Below, in pieces: positions 32,205 to 41,031 of a stretch of 56,444 nucleotides of DNA. The position numbers and the translations under genes were made by a program. Position 1 is the stretch's first letter; each line of letters starts with the position of its first letter. Location: positions 1-56,444 of the forward strand of contig DATKKF010000002.1 of assembly GCA_035543115.1 (NCBI GenBank), given 5' to 3'. The notes beneath the pieces are model-generated. The model was not told where the DNA came from. It searched no databases and saw only the letters and a program-made list of their open reading frames with translations. This DNA is from RPRB01 sp035543115 (GTDB lineage: Bacteria; Myxococcota; Myxococcia; Myxococcales; Myxococcaceae).

Positions 32205-33299
32205 ATGCTCGAACTCTCCCCTGCGCCCCCCGCGGTTCCCAGTCCGGACGGGCAGCCGCCGTTCGGGGCCTACGCCGGCGAGCTGGGACCGGTGGACCTC
32301 AACCGCCTTGCGCCGCCCTACGCGCTCCCCGCCTGGGCGCGGCGACTCCGACGCAAGCGCTGGCACTACGCGCTCTACACCACCCCCGAGGTGGTGGCGG
32401 TCATGGCCATCGCCGAGATGGGCTACGCCTCGAACGCCTTCTTCGCCGCTCTGGACCTGAGGGAGAAGCAGCCGCTGGTCGACGTCACGCTGCTCGGCCC
32501 GCCGTCCCCGCTGAGCCGGGTGTCGGACGCGATGGCCCGCGGCCTCTCTGCCGCGTTCCGCGTCCCGGGCGCGCGGTTCCGCTTCTCCCGTCCGGCAGAC
32601 TCGGACCGGTACCACCACTCTGTGGAGATCTCCGCGCTCCGGCGGCCGAGGAGCGGGCGGGTGAAGTTCGAGGGCGAGGCGCTGGTGACCGGCGCCCCTC
32701 CGCCGCTGGCCCTGGTGGCCCCGGTGCCCGGGGGCGGCTCCACGGGGCGAGCGCTCACCTCGAGGTTGCCCCGCGACGGGGTGAACGTCACCCAGAAGTC
32801 GGTCGGGCTGCTCGCCTCGGGACGGCTCGAGGTGGGGCCCCGGCGCTACACGCTCGACGGAGGCGTGGTGGGTCTCGACTCCACCCACGGATTGCTCGCC
32901 CGGCACACCACCTGGCGGTGGGCGATGGGCTGCGGCCGCCTCGAGGACGGAACTCCGCTCGGGTTCAACCTGGTGGATGGCTTCAACGCCGTGGCCGCCG
33001 GTGCCGCCGGGGAGAACGTGCTCTTCCTCGGCGACCAGCTCGAGCCGGTGGGGCCGGTGCGGTTCCGCTTCAGCTCCGCCGATCCGATGGACCTCTGGCA
33101 GGTCTCGACGGACGACGGGTCGGTGCGCCTGACCTTCCGCCCGCTGCACGCGCACCGCGACGTGCGCGACCTGCTCGTGCTCCGGAGCCGCTTCGTGCAA
33201 CCACTGGGCTTCTTTGCCGGCACCCTACGCTTCCGGGGGCGGGAGGTCACACTCGCAGAGTTGCCCGGGGTCACCGAGGATCAGGACATGCTCTGGTGA
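32205..33299 (+). CDS. DUF2804 family protein
   Basis: ATG 32205 gives 364 residues. Conserved segments of the DUF2804 family are visible: RRKRWHYALYTTPEVVAVMAIAEMGYASNAFF, GLLARHTTWRWAMGCG, LGFNLVDGFN and ENVLFLGDQLEPVGPVRF. The family is widespread and has no assigned function; the W/H-rich motifs suggest a beta-rich lipocalin-like fold (inference). There is no signal peptide or TM helix. Confidence 0.8.
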   Translation: MLELSPAPPAVPSPDGQPPFGAYAGELGPVDLNRLAPPYALPAWARRLRRKRWHYALYTTPEVVAVMAIAEMGYASNAFFAALDLREKQPLVDVTLLGPPSPLSRVSDAMARGLSAAFRVPGARFRFSRPADSDRYHHSVEISALRRPRSGRVKFEGEALVTGAPPPLALVAPVPGGGSTGRALTSRLPRDGVNVTQKSVGLLASGRLEVGPRRYTLDGGVVGLDSTHGLLARHTTWRWAMGCGRLEDGTPLGFNLVDGFNAVAAGAAGENVLFLGDQLEPVGPVRFRFSSADPMDLWQVSTDDGSVRLTFRPLHAHRDVRDLLVLRSRFVQPLGFFAGTLRFRGREVTLAELPGVTEDQDMLW

Positions 33300-33366
33300 G
33301 CGGCACGGGATAGGGTGCGGCGGGCCGGTGCATGCGGCGCCCACCAAACCCCGAGGAGATTTCCAA

Positions 33367-33810
33367 GTGATCAGGACGATCGCAGTGGCAGGCCTTGTCG
33401 CAGCGGCGCTTCTCGCTCCCACCACCGTCCGTGCCAAGGGCGGAGGGAAGGCGGTCGTCGTCCCGGCGAGCGACCTCAAGTTCACGGAGGACCCCAAGAG
33501 CCCGGGGGTGCAGATCGCTGTGCTGTCGGGAGATCCCAAGAAGGGGGCGAGCCACCTCATCATCAAGCTTCCGGCGAACTTCGAGGCGCCGCTGCACCAT
33601 CACAGCGCCGACCACTACTCGGTGGTCCTGGCGGGGACCATGGTCTTCACCTACGACGGTCAGGACCACACCTTGCCCGCGGGTTCGTACTTCTCATTCA
33701 CCGGAAAGAAGCAGCACGTCACCAAGTGCAGCGACCCCGCCGGGTGCACGCTCTTCGTGGATGCGCGCGGCAAGTGGGACGTGGTCCCGGAGAAGACCGC
33801 GGCCAAGTAG
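33367..33810 (+). CDS. Secreted cupin-domain protein
   Basis: GTG 33367 lies behind a GAGGAG ribosome-binding site and gives 147 residues with a signal peptide (VIRTIAVAGLVAAALLAPTTVRA). The single cupin domain has LHHHSADHYSVVLAGTMVF, with the metal-binding HxH and downstream Glu/His pattern, then LPAGSYFSFTGKKQHVTKC. A CSDPAGC pair could form a disulfide in the periplasm. The substrate is unknown. Confidence 0.88.
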   Translation: MIRTIAVAGLVAAALLAPTTVRAKGGGKAVVVPASDLKFTEDPKSPGVQIAVLSGDPKKGASHLIIKLPANFEAPLHHHSADHYSVVLAGTMVFTYDGQDHTLPAGSYFSFTGKKQHVTKCSDPAGCTLFVDARGKWDVVPEKTAAK

Positions 33811-33922
33811 GGCCTGTCAGGCGTCAACCCCGGGCCCGGCCTCTCACGGGTCGCGGGGAGGGGCGAACGCGGCGACGAGGGTACCGGACACCGTGGCCGG
33901 ACACCTCCGCCGCGGCGCCCCT

Positions 33923-34957
33923 TCAGACCGGGTGACAGACCTGCCGGAGGATGTCGAGTGACTCCAGCGCCTTGCCCGCGCCGATCACCACCGCCGAGAG
34001 CGGGTCCTCGGCGAGGAACACGGGCAGCCCGGTCTCCTCGCGGAGCAGGGTGTCCAGGTTCTTCAAGAGCGCGCCGCCCCCGGCCAGGACGATGCCCCGG
34101 TCGGCGATGTCACCCGCGAGCTCGGGCGGGGTCCGCTCCAGGGTCATCTTCACCGCCTCCACGATGCCATTCACCGGCTCGCTGAGCGCCTCGCGCACCT
34201 CGTCCGAGGTGACGGTGAGCGTCCGGGGCACGCCGGCCACCAGGTCGCGCCCCTTGATCTCCATCGTCATCACCTCGTCAGTCGGGTATGCGGTGCCGAT
34301 CCCCATCTTGATCAGCTCGGCGGTGCGCTCTCCGATGAGGAGGTTGTACTTGCGCTTGACGTACTGGATGATCGATTCGTCCAGCTTGTCGCCGCCGACG
34401 CGCACGCTCTTGGCGAACACGATGCCCGAGAGCGAGATGACCGCCACGTCGGAGGTGCCACCCCCGATGTCGACGATCATGTTACCGCTCGGCTCGGTCA
34501 CCGGGAGCCCGGCGCCGATCGCCGCTGCCATCGGCTGCTCGATCAGGTAGACCTCGCGCGCTCCGGCGTTCTCCGCCGCCTCACGCACCGCCCGGCGCTC
34601 CACCTCGGTGATGCCCGAGGGGATGCCGATGATGATCCGCGGCTTCACCCCGATCTTCCGGTTGTGCGCGGTCTGGATGAAGTAGCGGAGCATCGCTGCG
34701 GTGATCTCGAAGTCGGCGATGACCCCGTCCTTCATCGGCCGGATGGCGACGATGTTCCCGGGAGTGCGCCCGAGCATCTCCTTCGCCTCCTTGCCCACTG
34801 CCAGGACCCGCTTGGCGCCACGGGCGTCCTGCTGGACCGCGACCACCGAGGGTTCGTTGGACACGATGCCCTGGCCGCGAATGTAGATGAGCGTGTTCGC
34901 GGTCCCCAGGTCGATGGCCAGATCGCGAGAGAAGAGGGTGTGCAGCCAGTCCAGCAT
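33923..34957 (-). CDS. mreB: Rod-shape-determining protein MreB
   Basis: The 344-residue bacterial actin is full length. It has DLGTANTLIYIRGQGIVSNEPSVVA (phosphate-1 region), IGIPSGITEVERRAVREAAENAGA, MIVDIGGGTSDVAVISLSGIV (phosphate-2) and GIVLAGGGALLKNLDTLL (adenosine motif). It polymerises under the membrane, directs sidewall synthesis and in myxobacteria also supports the gliding machinery. The usual downstream mreCD genes are not next to it (33811-33922 is non-coding), so it stands alone here. Confidence 0.98.
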   Translation of the reverse strand: MLDWLHTLFSRDLAIDLGTANTLIYIRGQGIVSNEPSVVAVQQDARGAKRVLAVGKEAKEMLGRTPGNIVAIRPMKDGVIADFEITAAMLRYFIQTAHNRKIGVKPRIIIGIPSGITEVERRAVREAAENAGAREVYLIEQPMAAAIGAGLPVTEPSGNMIVDIGGGTSDVAVISLSGIVFAKSVRVGGDKLDESIIQYVKRKYNLLIGERTAELIKMGIGTAYPTDEVMTMEIKGRDLVAGVPRTLTVTSDEVREALSEPVNGIVEAVKMTLERTPPELAGDIADRGIVLAGGGALLKNLDTLLREETGLPVFLAEDPLSAVVIGAGKALESLDILRQVCHPV

Positions 34958-35077
34958 CGAGGTGGTCTTCGGGGTTCCGGGGGGAGGGCTTCAGAGCCGA
35001 GAGGCGGAGGACTTCCGGGCGCGGACAGCCGATGTCGTTCGTCTCTTCCGCCCCGGTGTCTCCAGTTGAAAGAACGT

Positions 35078-35093
35078 AGCATTTTCTGATGCT
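35078..35093. promoter_or_regulatory. AT-rich inverted repeat in the mreB/M16 divergent region
   Basis: AGCAT-TTTCTG-ATGCT is a 5-bp inverted repeat in the only AT-rich patch (about 35065-35100) between mreB (start 34957, minus) and the M16 peptidase gene (start 35187, plus). It probably marks the promoter region of one or both genes. Confidence 0.35.
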
Positions 35094-35186
35094 TCACCGG
35101 AATGGGCCCGTGTCGTTTGCTTGCTCGCTGATCCCCCGGTTGCCCCTCTTCCGTCGCCCCCGGACGCCGCGCTAGAGCCCTCTCCC

Positions 35187-36539
35187 GTGCGCCCCCGAGC
35201 CGTCGTCACCTGGATTCTCCTCCTCGGCGCCACGTGCGCCTTTGCGGCCACCGAGCCGAGCATCCCCTTCCAGGAGTTCACCCTCCCCAACGGGCTCCGG
35301 GTCTTCCTCAGCGAGGATCACCGGGCGCCACAGGTGACGGTGAACGTCTGGTACCACGTGGGCGCCGCCAACCAGGGCCCCGGAAGGAGCGGATTCGCCC
35401 ACCTGTTCGAGCACATGATGTTCTCCGGCAGCCAGCACGTGCCGGACCCGGACAAGGTCCTCGCGGCCATCGGTGCCGGGAACGCCTTCAACGGGAGCAC
35501 TGACTTCGACCGGACCAACTACTACGAGACCGTTCCGGCAAGTCAGTTGCCGACGGCGCTGTGGCTGGAGTCCGACCGGATGGGCTTCCTGCTGCCCACG
35601 CTCGACGCGAAGAAGCTGGCGACCCAGCGGGACGTGGTGAGCAACGAGCGGCGGCAGACCTACGAGAACCGGCCCTACGGGCTTGCCCAGCTCACCCTCT
35701 GCGACACGCTCTACCCGAAGCCGCATCCCTACTACCACTGCGTCATCGGGAGCATCGAGGAGATCCAGGCGGCGAGCGTGGAGGACATCAAGGCCTTCTT
35801 CCGCCAGTTCTACGCGCCCCGGAACGCCACCCTGGCCATCGTGGGCGACTTCGACCCCAAGGTTGCCCGGGAGCTGGTGACGAAGTACTTCGGTGACCTC
35901 CCCGGCGGCCCGGAGCCGAAGCCGCCCGACCTGCCGCAGCCCCGGCTGGACAGGGTGGTGGAGAAGACCGTGCCCGACCCGGTGGCGCGCATCCCCCAGC
36001 TCCAGATGGTGTGGAACGGGGTGAAGCCCTTCGCGCCCGAGGAGGCGGCGGCAGACATCCTCTCGGTGGTGCTGGGGGGAACCAAGACCTCGCGGCTGTA
36101 CCGGAGGCTGGTGGAGGAGAAGCAGATCGCCAGCGGGGTGTACGCGGCCGACGTCAACCTCGGTCTCGGCGGCTATTTCCAGATCGTCGCCACCGCCCGG
36201 GAAGGGCACACCGTCGCCGAGCTCCGGCGCGAGGTCGAGGGGGTGCTCGACGAGCTGCGGAAGACCGGCGCGACCGCGGCGGAGGTCGAGCGGTCCAAGC
36301 GCATCGTGGTCGGCTCGATGGTCCGCTCCGTGGAGCGCATCTCAGGAAAGGCCGACCAGCTCAACGACTATGCCTTCTGGACCGGTGACCCGGGCTTTCT
36401 CCCCAGGGACGTGGCCCGCTACCGCGCGGTGACCGCCGCGCAGGTCCTCGACTCCGCCCGGACCCTGCTCCCCGCTGACCGGGTACTGGTCATGGACGTC
36501 GAGCCCGCCTCGGCCTCGGCTCCGGGGGCCCGCCCATGA
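35187..36539 (+). CDS. M16-family zinc metalloprotease, catalytic subunit
   Basis: GTG 35187 gives 450 residues with a signal peptide (VRPRAVVTWILLLGATCAFA). The inverted zinc motif HxxEH is intact (AHLFEHMMF, 72-76), with the third ligand in the downstream NERRQ helix. The C-terminal M16 half-domain is also present (TKTSRLYRRLVEEKQIASGVYA). The predicted location is the periplasm. It overlaps a second M16 gene whose zinc motif is lost, an arrangement matching heteromeric M16B peptidases in which one subunit is catalytic and the other supplies the R/Y substrate-binding residues. Confidence 0.93.
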   Translation: MRPRAVVTWILLLGATCAFAATEPSIPFQEFTLPNGLRVFLSEDHRAPQVTVNVWYHVGAANQGPGRSGFAHLFEHMMFSGSQHVPDPDKVLAAIGAGNAFNGSTDFDRTNYYETVPASQLPTALWLESDRMGFLLPTLDAKKLATQRDVVSNERRQTYENRPYGLAQLTLCDTLYPKPHPYYHCVIGSIEEIQAASVEDIKAFFRQFYAPRNATLAIVGDFDPKVARELVTKYFGDLPGGPEPKPPDLPQPRLDRVVEKTVPDPVARIPQLQMVWNGVKPFAPEEAAADILSVVLGGTKTSRLYRRLVEEKQIASGVYAADVNLGLGGYFQIVATAREGHTVAELRREVEGVLDELRKTGATAAEVERSKRIVVGSMVRSVERISGKADQLNDYAFWTGDPGFLPRDVARYRAVTAAQVLDSARTLLPADRVLVMDVEPASASAPGARP

Positions 36540-38050
36540 GCCGCGGTGGCCTGAGGCCGTTGGCCCTCGTCCTGCTCGCGCTGGGGTGCGCCTCGAGCAA
36601 GCCCGCCCAGGCCCCGGTGGCCGCCGCGCCTGCGACGCCTCCACCGGACGCCTGGCGGAACACGCAGCCCACGCCGCTCGCCGCCGTCCCGCCGTTCGGC
36701 GCCCCGGTGCCGGTTCAGCGGTCGCTGCCGAACCGGCTCCCGGTCCTCCTGCGCGAGAACCACGCGGTCCCGGTGGTCGTGGTCGAGCTGGCCATCAGGA
36801 CCGGGGTGGACGGCGATCCGCCCGGCAGGCCCGGCCTCGCCGCCTTCGTCGGCGCGGTGCTCGACGAGGGGACGAAGAGCCGCACCAACCAGCAGCTGGC
36901 CGAGCAGCTCGAGGACCTCGCCGCCTCCCTCACCGTGATGCCCGGGCTGGACGGGATCCGCCTCCACCTCAACTGCCTGTCGGACACGCTTCAGCCCGCG
37001 CTCGACCTGCTGGCGGATGTGGCCCTGAACCCCGCCTTCCGCCCGGCGGACGTCGACCGTGTGCGGGGTATCACCCTCACCGGCCTGGAGCAGCGGCGAG
37101 GCAACCCGGGCGCGCTGGCCAGCGACGAGGTGGCGCGCCTGCTCTACGGCCCGCAGCACCCCTGGGGCCAGCCCGCCGGCGGCACGGTGGAGTCGGTGAA
37201 GGCCATCCGCCGGCAGGACCTGGTGCGCTTCCACGACACCTACTTCCGTCCGAACAACGCCCTGCTCTCGGTCTCGGGCGACTTCGAGCCAGGCACCATC
37301 CTTCCGCTCCTCGCCGAGCGCTTCGGGGCCTGGCGGCCCAAGGCGGTGCCGCCGTCGCGCCTGCCTCCGTTCCCCAAGGACGGCGCGCGCACGGTCATCA
37401 CCGTCGACATGCCGGAGAGCACGCAGAGTCAGGTGGCACTCGCCACCCGCACCATCTCCGCGACCCACCCCGACGCGCTCGCGGTCAGCACCGCCAACGT
37501 CGCGGTGGGAGGCCTCTTCACCAGCCGGCTCAACCAGCAGCTCCGCGAGGTCCGCGGGTGGACCTACGGAATGTTCAGCTCGGTGGGCTTCAACAGGCGC
37601 ACCGGCGTGTTTCAGGTGCGGGGCTCGGTCGTGGCCCCGCACACCGTGGACTCGCTGAAGGACATCGAGGCCGAGCTGAAGAAGTTCGCCACCGGCGACA
37701 TCACCGACGCCGAGCTGGCGCAGGCCAAGGAGGGCATCCTCCAGTCGCTGCCGCAGGTGCTGGAGACCAACGACGCGGTGGCGAGCACCTTCGTGACCTT
37801 GTCCAACCTCGGGCGTCCGCTGGACTGGTATGTGACGCTGCCGGGGCGCCTGGGTGCGCTTGGCCGGGAGGAGGTGGCCCGGGTCTCGCGTGCGTACCTG
37901 GATCCGGCGAAGCTGCCGGTGGTGGTGGTGGGACCAAAGAAGAACCAGGAGGGGCTGGCGGAGCTGCAGCTCGGACCGGTCGTCGACCGCACCGCCGAGG
38001 CGAGGGGCCTCGCGGGGAAGCCGGCGCCCTCCGCGCCTGCGGCGCGATGA
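36536..38050 (+). CDS. M16-family lipoprotein, non-catalytic subunit
   Basis: The 504-residue protein starts with a lipoprotein signal (LALVLLALGC, lipobox Cys18), so it should be membrane-anchored. The M16 fold is clear, but the zinc motif is missing: the region aligned with HLFEH reads AAFVGAVLDEG. The C-terminal half keeps RLNQQLREVRGWTYGMFSS, the R/Y pair that binds substrate in M16B partners. It is translationally coupled (ATGA) to the catalytic subunit upstream. Confidence 0.93.
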   Translation: MSRGGLRPLALVLLALGCASSKPAQAPVAAAPATPPPDAWRNTQPTPLAAVPPFGAPVPVQRSLPNRLPVLLRENHAVPVVVVELAIRTGVDGDPPGRPGLAAFVGAVLDEGTKSRTNQQLAEQLEDLAASLTVMPGLDGIRLHLNCLSDTLQPALDLLADVALNPAFRPADVDRVRGITLTGLEQRRGNPGALASDEVARLLYGPQHPWGQPAGGTVESVKAIRRQDLVRFHDTYFRPNNALLSVSGDFEPGTILPLLAERFGAWRPKAVPPSRLPPFPKDGARTVITVDMPESTQSQVALATRTISATHPDALAVSTANVAVGGLFTSRLNQQLREVRGWTYGMFSSVGFNRRTGVFQVRGSVVAPHTVDSLKDIEAELKKFATGDITDAELAQAKEGILQSLPQVLETNDAVASTFVTLSNLGRPLDWYVTLPGRLGALGREEVARVSRAYLDPAKLPVVVVGPKKNQEGLAELQLGPVVDRTAEARGLAGKPAPSAPAAR

Positions 38051-38080
38051 GGTCCGGTACCCTCCCGGGGGAGGAGCGTA

Positions 38081-38509
38081 ATGAAGACCAGCGAGCGACA
38101 CCGGGGCCGGCTGATCGACCACGTCCACCTCGTGGTGGGCGACGTCGAGGTGAGCCGGCGCTTCTACCGCGCGGTGCTCTCGGTGCTGGGCGTCAAGCTC
38201 GGCGGCGAGGGCAAGGACCACTTCTGGGCGGACGAGCTGTTCGTCTCCAGCCCGGACAGCCGTGCTGCGCAAGGAGAGCGGACGGGCCGGGTGCACCTGG
38301 CTTTCCAGGCGCCGAACCGCGCGGCGGTGGACGAGTTCCACCGCGTGGGCCAGGCGAACGGCGGGCGCAGCAACGGCGAGCCCGGGATCCGGCCGTACCA
38401 TCCGGCCTACTACGCGGCGTTCGTGCTCGACCCGGACGGGAACAACGTCGAGGCGGTGTACCACGGGCCGTCGACCCGCTCTGCGGACTCGGTGGTGGTG
38501 CGGTTCTAG
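38081..38509 (+). CDS. VOC-superfamily (glyoxalase/bleomycin-resistance-like) protein
   Basis: The 142-residue protein has paired beta-alpha-beta-beta-beta modules. Probable metal ligands are His in DHVHLVVGDV, with FYRAVLSVLGV following, and Glu in DPDGNNVEAVYHGP at the C-terminus. A GGAGGAG ribosome-binding site precedes ATG but is inside a CCTCCCGGGGGAGG self-complementary stretch. The substrate is unknown. Confidence 0.88.
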   Translation: MKTSERHRGRLIDHVHLVVGDVEVSRRFYRAVLSVLGVKLGGEGKDHFWADELFVSSPDSRAAQGERTGRVHLAFQAPNRAAVDEFHRVGQANGGRSNGEPGIRPYHPAYYAAFVLDPDGNNVEAVYHGPSTRSADSVVVRF

Positions 38510-38513
38510 CGGC

Positions 38514-39233
38514 TCACCGCTTCACCGAGTACTTGGCGATGGCGTACAGCGCGCGGAAGCCATCCTTCCAGCCGATCTTCTTGCCTTCCTCGTAGGTGCG
38601 CCCGTGGTAGCTGATTGGCACTTCGTAGACGCGGGCGCCGGCACGGGCCACCTTGGCGGTGATCTCCGGCTCGAACCCGAACCGGTCCTCCTCGATGCGG
38701 ATGGACTGGATGAGTTCCCGGCGGAAGGCCTTGTAGCAGGTCTCCATGTCCGTCAGGTTCAGACCCGAGGTCATGTTGGAGAGCGTGGTGAGCCCCCAGT
38801 TCACCACCGCGTGCCAATAGTAGAGCACCCGGCGCGTCTCGCCGACGAAGCGGCTACCGAAGACCACGTCGGCGTGGCCATCGAGGATGGGCGCCACCAG
38901 CCGGGGGATCTCGCGCGGGTCGTACTCGAGGTCGGCGTCCTGGACCACCACCACGTCGCCGCTGGCCTCGGCGAAGCCTCGCCGCAGCGCCGCGCCCTTC
39001 CCCTGGTTCGCCTCCTGGAAGAGGACCCGGAGGTGGTTCTCGTTGACCGGGCGGGCGCCGGGGAGGCCGTCGAGCCCGCGCTCGGCCAGGCGCGCCAGGA
39101 CCTCGCGGCTGCCGTCGGTGGAGCAGTCGTCGATGATGACCAGCTCCTTCGCCATGTCCACCGCCACCACGCGGCGGAGCAGCTCCTCCAGGGTCGCCTT
39201 CTCGTTGTAAACGGGGATGACCAGCGAAACCAT
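38514..39233 (-). CDS. GT2 glycosyltransferase (polyprenyl-phosphate mannose synthase-like)
   Basis: ATG 39233 gives 239 residues. The GT-A motifs are VSLVIPVYNEKATLEELLRRV, VIIDDCSTDGS, QDADLEYDP (DxD-type) and GSRFVG. Downstream blocks (NMTSGLNLTDMETCYKAFRRE, FEPEITAK) match dolichol-phosphate-mannose-synthase-like enzymes. There is no TM domain, so it is a cytoplasmic enzyme acting at the membrane, probably charging a polyprenyl phosphate for envelope glycan synthesis. Confidence 0.93.
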   Translation of the reverse strand: MVSLVIPVYNEKATLEELLRRVVAVDMAKELVIIDDCSTDGSREVLARLAERGLDGLPGARPVNENHLRVLFQEANQGKGAALRRGFAEASGDVVVVQDADLEYDPREIPRLVAPILDGHADVVFGSRFVGETRRVLYYWHAVVNWGLTTLSNMTSGLNLTDMETCYKAFRRELIQSIRIEEDRFGFEPEITAKVARAGARVYEVPISYHGRTYEEGKKIGWKDGFRALYAIAKYSVKR

Positions 39234-39250
39234 CGGCCGACCCTTAGCAG

Positions 39251-40138
39251 ATGAACGAACCCCGGTGGCTCTCCGCGCAGTTCCCGTACCCTCCCAGAAC
39301 GGACAGCGTTCCCGGTGGGAACATGGCCTGGGTGGAGTCCGGACGCGGACGTGACGTGGTCTGCGTGCACGGCAACCCGACCTGGAGCTTTCTCTGGAGG
39401 AAGGTGATGGCCGCGCTGGACGGGCCACGGCTGCACGTGCTCGCACCGGACCTGCTCGGCTGCGGCCGGAGCTCCAAGCCCCGGGCGGTGGCCTGGCACA
39501 CGCTCGACCGGCACGCTGCGGCCCTGGCCGCGTGGATGGAGTCTCGGCGGCTCCTGGACCCCATCCTGGTGGTGCAGGACTGGGGCGGACCCATCGGCCT
39601 GCTCGCCGCCTCGCGGGCGCCGTCGGTGCGCGTCTCGGCGGTGTGCATCCTGAACACGGGGGTGGTGCTCCCGGGGCACTTCCGCGGAACGCGCTTCCAC
39701 CGGCTGGCGCGCACTCCGATTGTCGCGCCGCTGCTCTTCCGGGGGCTGGGCTTTCCGCTCCACTCGCTCGCCCGGGTTCAGGCAGACCGCCGGTCCATCT
39801 CCGGCGACGTGGCCCGGGCGTACCGCTGGCCGTTCCGCAGGATGGTGGACCGAGCCGCCCCGCTCGGGCTCGCGCGGATGGTGCCGGACTCGCCCGGCCA
39901 CCCGAGCGTTGCGGGGCTGACCGCGGTGGACGCGTGGATCCGCGCCTTCCCCGGCCCGGTGGAGCTGGTCTGGGGGCGGAAGGATCCCCTCCTCGGGCGC
40001 GTGCTCCGCCGGCACGCCGAGCAGCTGCCGCGGGCCCGGGTCACCGAAACCGAGGCCGGGCACTTCCTCCAGGAGGAGGTCCCGGAGATCATCGCCGGCA
40101 GCATCCGGCGGCTGGCCGGGATGCCGGAGGTCCCGTGA
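39251..40138 (+). CDS. Alpha/beta hydrolase, haloalkane dehalogenase-like
   Basis: This 295-residue protein has HGNPTWSFLWR (40-50), Asp110 as nucleophile in VVQDWGG with halide-binding-type Trp111, and catalytic His in AGHFLQEE. The oxyanion/halide Asn42 is also present. That combination marks the haloalkane dehalogenase/OleB group rather than Ser esterases. OleB is a beta-lactone decarboxylase of olefin synthesis, but no oleACD genes are near. It overlaps dapD by 4 bp (GTGA). The substrate is unknown. Confidence 0.85.
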   Translation: MNEPRWLSAQFPYPPRTDSVPGGNMAWVESGRGRDVVCVHGNPTWSFLWRKVMAALDGPRLHVLAPDLLGCGRSSKPRAVAWHTLDRHAAALAAWMESRRLLDPILVVQDWGGPIGLLAASRAPSVRVSAVCILNTGVVLPGHFRGTRFHRLARTPIVAPLLFRGLGFPLHSLARVQADRRSISGDVARAYRWPFRRMVDRAAPLGLARMVPDSPGHPSVAGLTAVDAWIRAFPGPVELVWGRKDPLLGRVLRRHAEQLPRARVTETEAGHFLQEEVPEIIAGSIRRLAGMPEVP

Positions 40139-40953
40139 CCCACCCGCTGGAACCCCTCGTCACCGCCGCCTACGCCGACCGCGGGCTGCTCGGGAAGCCC
40201 GAGCACCGGAACGCGGTGCTCAGGGCGATCGCCGGACTCGACGACGGCTCGCTGCGGATCGCGGAGAAGGGCCCCCAGGGCTGGACGGTGAACGTCTGGC
40301 TCAAGGAGGCGGTGCTGCTCTACTTCGCCATCTCCGAGATGAAGGTCTGGGAGGTGGGGCCCTTCGAGTTCCGCGACAAGCTCCCGCTGAAGAAGGACCT
40401 GGCGAAGGCGGGGGTGCGGGTGGTGCCGCCGGGGACGGTGCGCTACGGCGCGCACCTCGAGCCGGGCGCGGTGGTGATGCCCGGCTACGTGAACATCGGG
40501 GCACGCGTCGGCGCCGGGACGATGGTGGACACCTGGGCCACCGTGGGCTCGTGCGCACAGGTCGGCAAGGGCGTGCACCTCTCCGGCGGCGTGGGGCTGG
40601 GCGGGGTGCTCGAGCCACCCGGAGCGCGGCCGGTCATTGTCGAGGACGGGGCGTTCATCGGCAGCCGGGCCATCGTGGTGGAGGGCGTGGTGGTCGAGGG
40701 GGAAGCGGTGCTCGCGGCCAACACCGTGCTCACCGCCAGCACCCGCATCATCGACGTGACCGGCTCCGAGCCGCGCGAGTGGAAGGGCCGTGTCCCCGCC
40801 CGGAGCGTGGTCATCCCCGGGAGCGTGCCCAGGCAGTTCCCGGCCGGGACCTACAACATCCCCTGCGCGCTGATCATCGGGCAGCGCTCGGAGAGCACCG
40901 ACAAGAAGACCTCGCTCAACCAGGCGCTGCGGGACTTCGCGGTCGCGGTGTGA
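40135..40953 (+). CDS. dapD: 2,3,4,5-tetrahydropyridine-2,6-dicarboxylate N-succinyltransferase
   Basis: The GTG start overlaps the hydrolase stop and gives 272 residues. A short helical N-terminal domain leads into a left-handed beta-helix of hexapeptide repeats (GYVNIGARVGAGTMVDTWATVGSCAQVGKGVHLSGGVGLGGVLEP in segments) and the C-terminal DapD tail (YNIPCALIIGQRSESTDKKTSLNQALR). It catalyses the succinylation step of the diaminopimelate/lysine pathway, supplying the peptidoglycan cross-link residue. Confidence 0.96.
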   Translation: MTHPLEPLVTAAYADRGLLGKPEHRNAVLRAIAGLDDGSLRIAEKGPQGWTVNVWLKEAVLLYFAISEMKVWEVGPFEFRDKLPLKKDLAKAGVRVVPPGTVRYGAHLEPGAVVMPGYVNIGARVGAGTMVDTWATVGSCAQVGKGVHLSGGVGLGGVLEPPGARPVIVEDGAFIGSRAIVVEGVVVEGEAVLAANTVLTASTRIIDVTGSEPREWKGRVPARSVVIPGSVPRQFPAGTYNIPCALIIGQRSESTDKKTSLNQALRDFAVAV

Positions 40954-41031
40954 GCGGGCTCCTGCTGTGCTCGCCTCGGCCGCGCCTCGACTGTGCTGGT
41001 CACGCTCCGCCCGCCCGAGCGACAGTCGGAC

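Noticed and set aside
32132..33313. Arg/Pro/Gly-rich frame overlapping the DUF2804 gene
   Set aside because: Same strand, wrong frame; the 32205-33299 frame contains recognisable family motifs.
38055..38080. CCTCCCGGGGGAGG stretch before the VOC gene as a riboregulator
   Set aside because: Only a short self-complementary run caused by the ribosome-binding site in GC-rich DNA; no aptamer-like structure.
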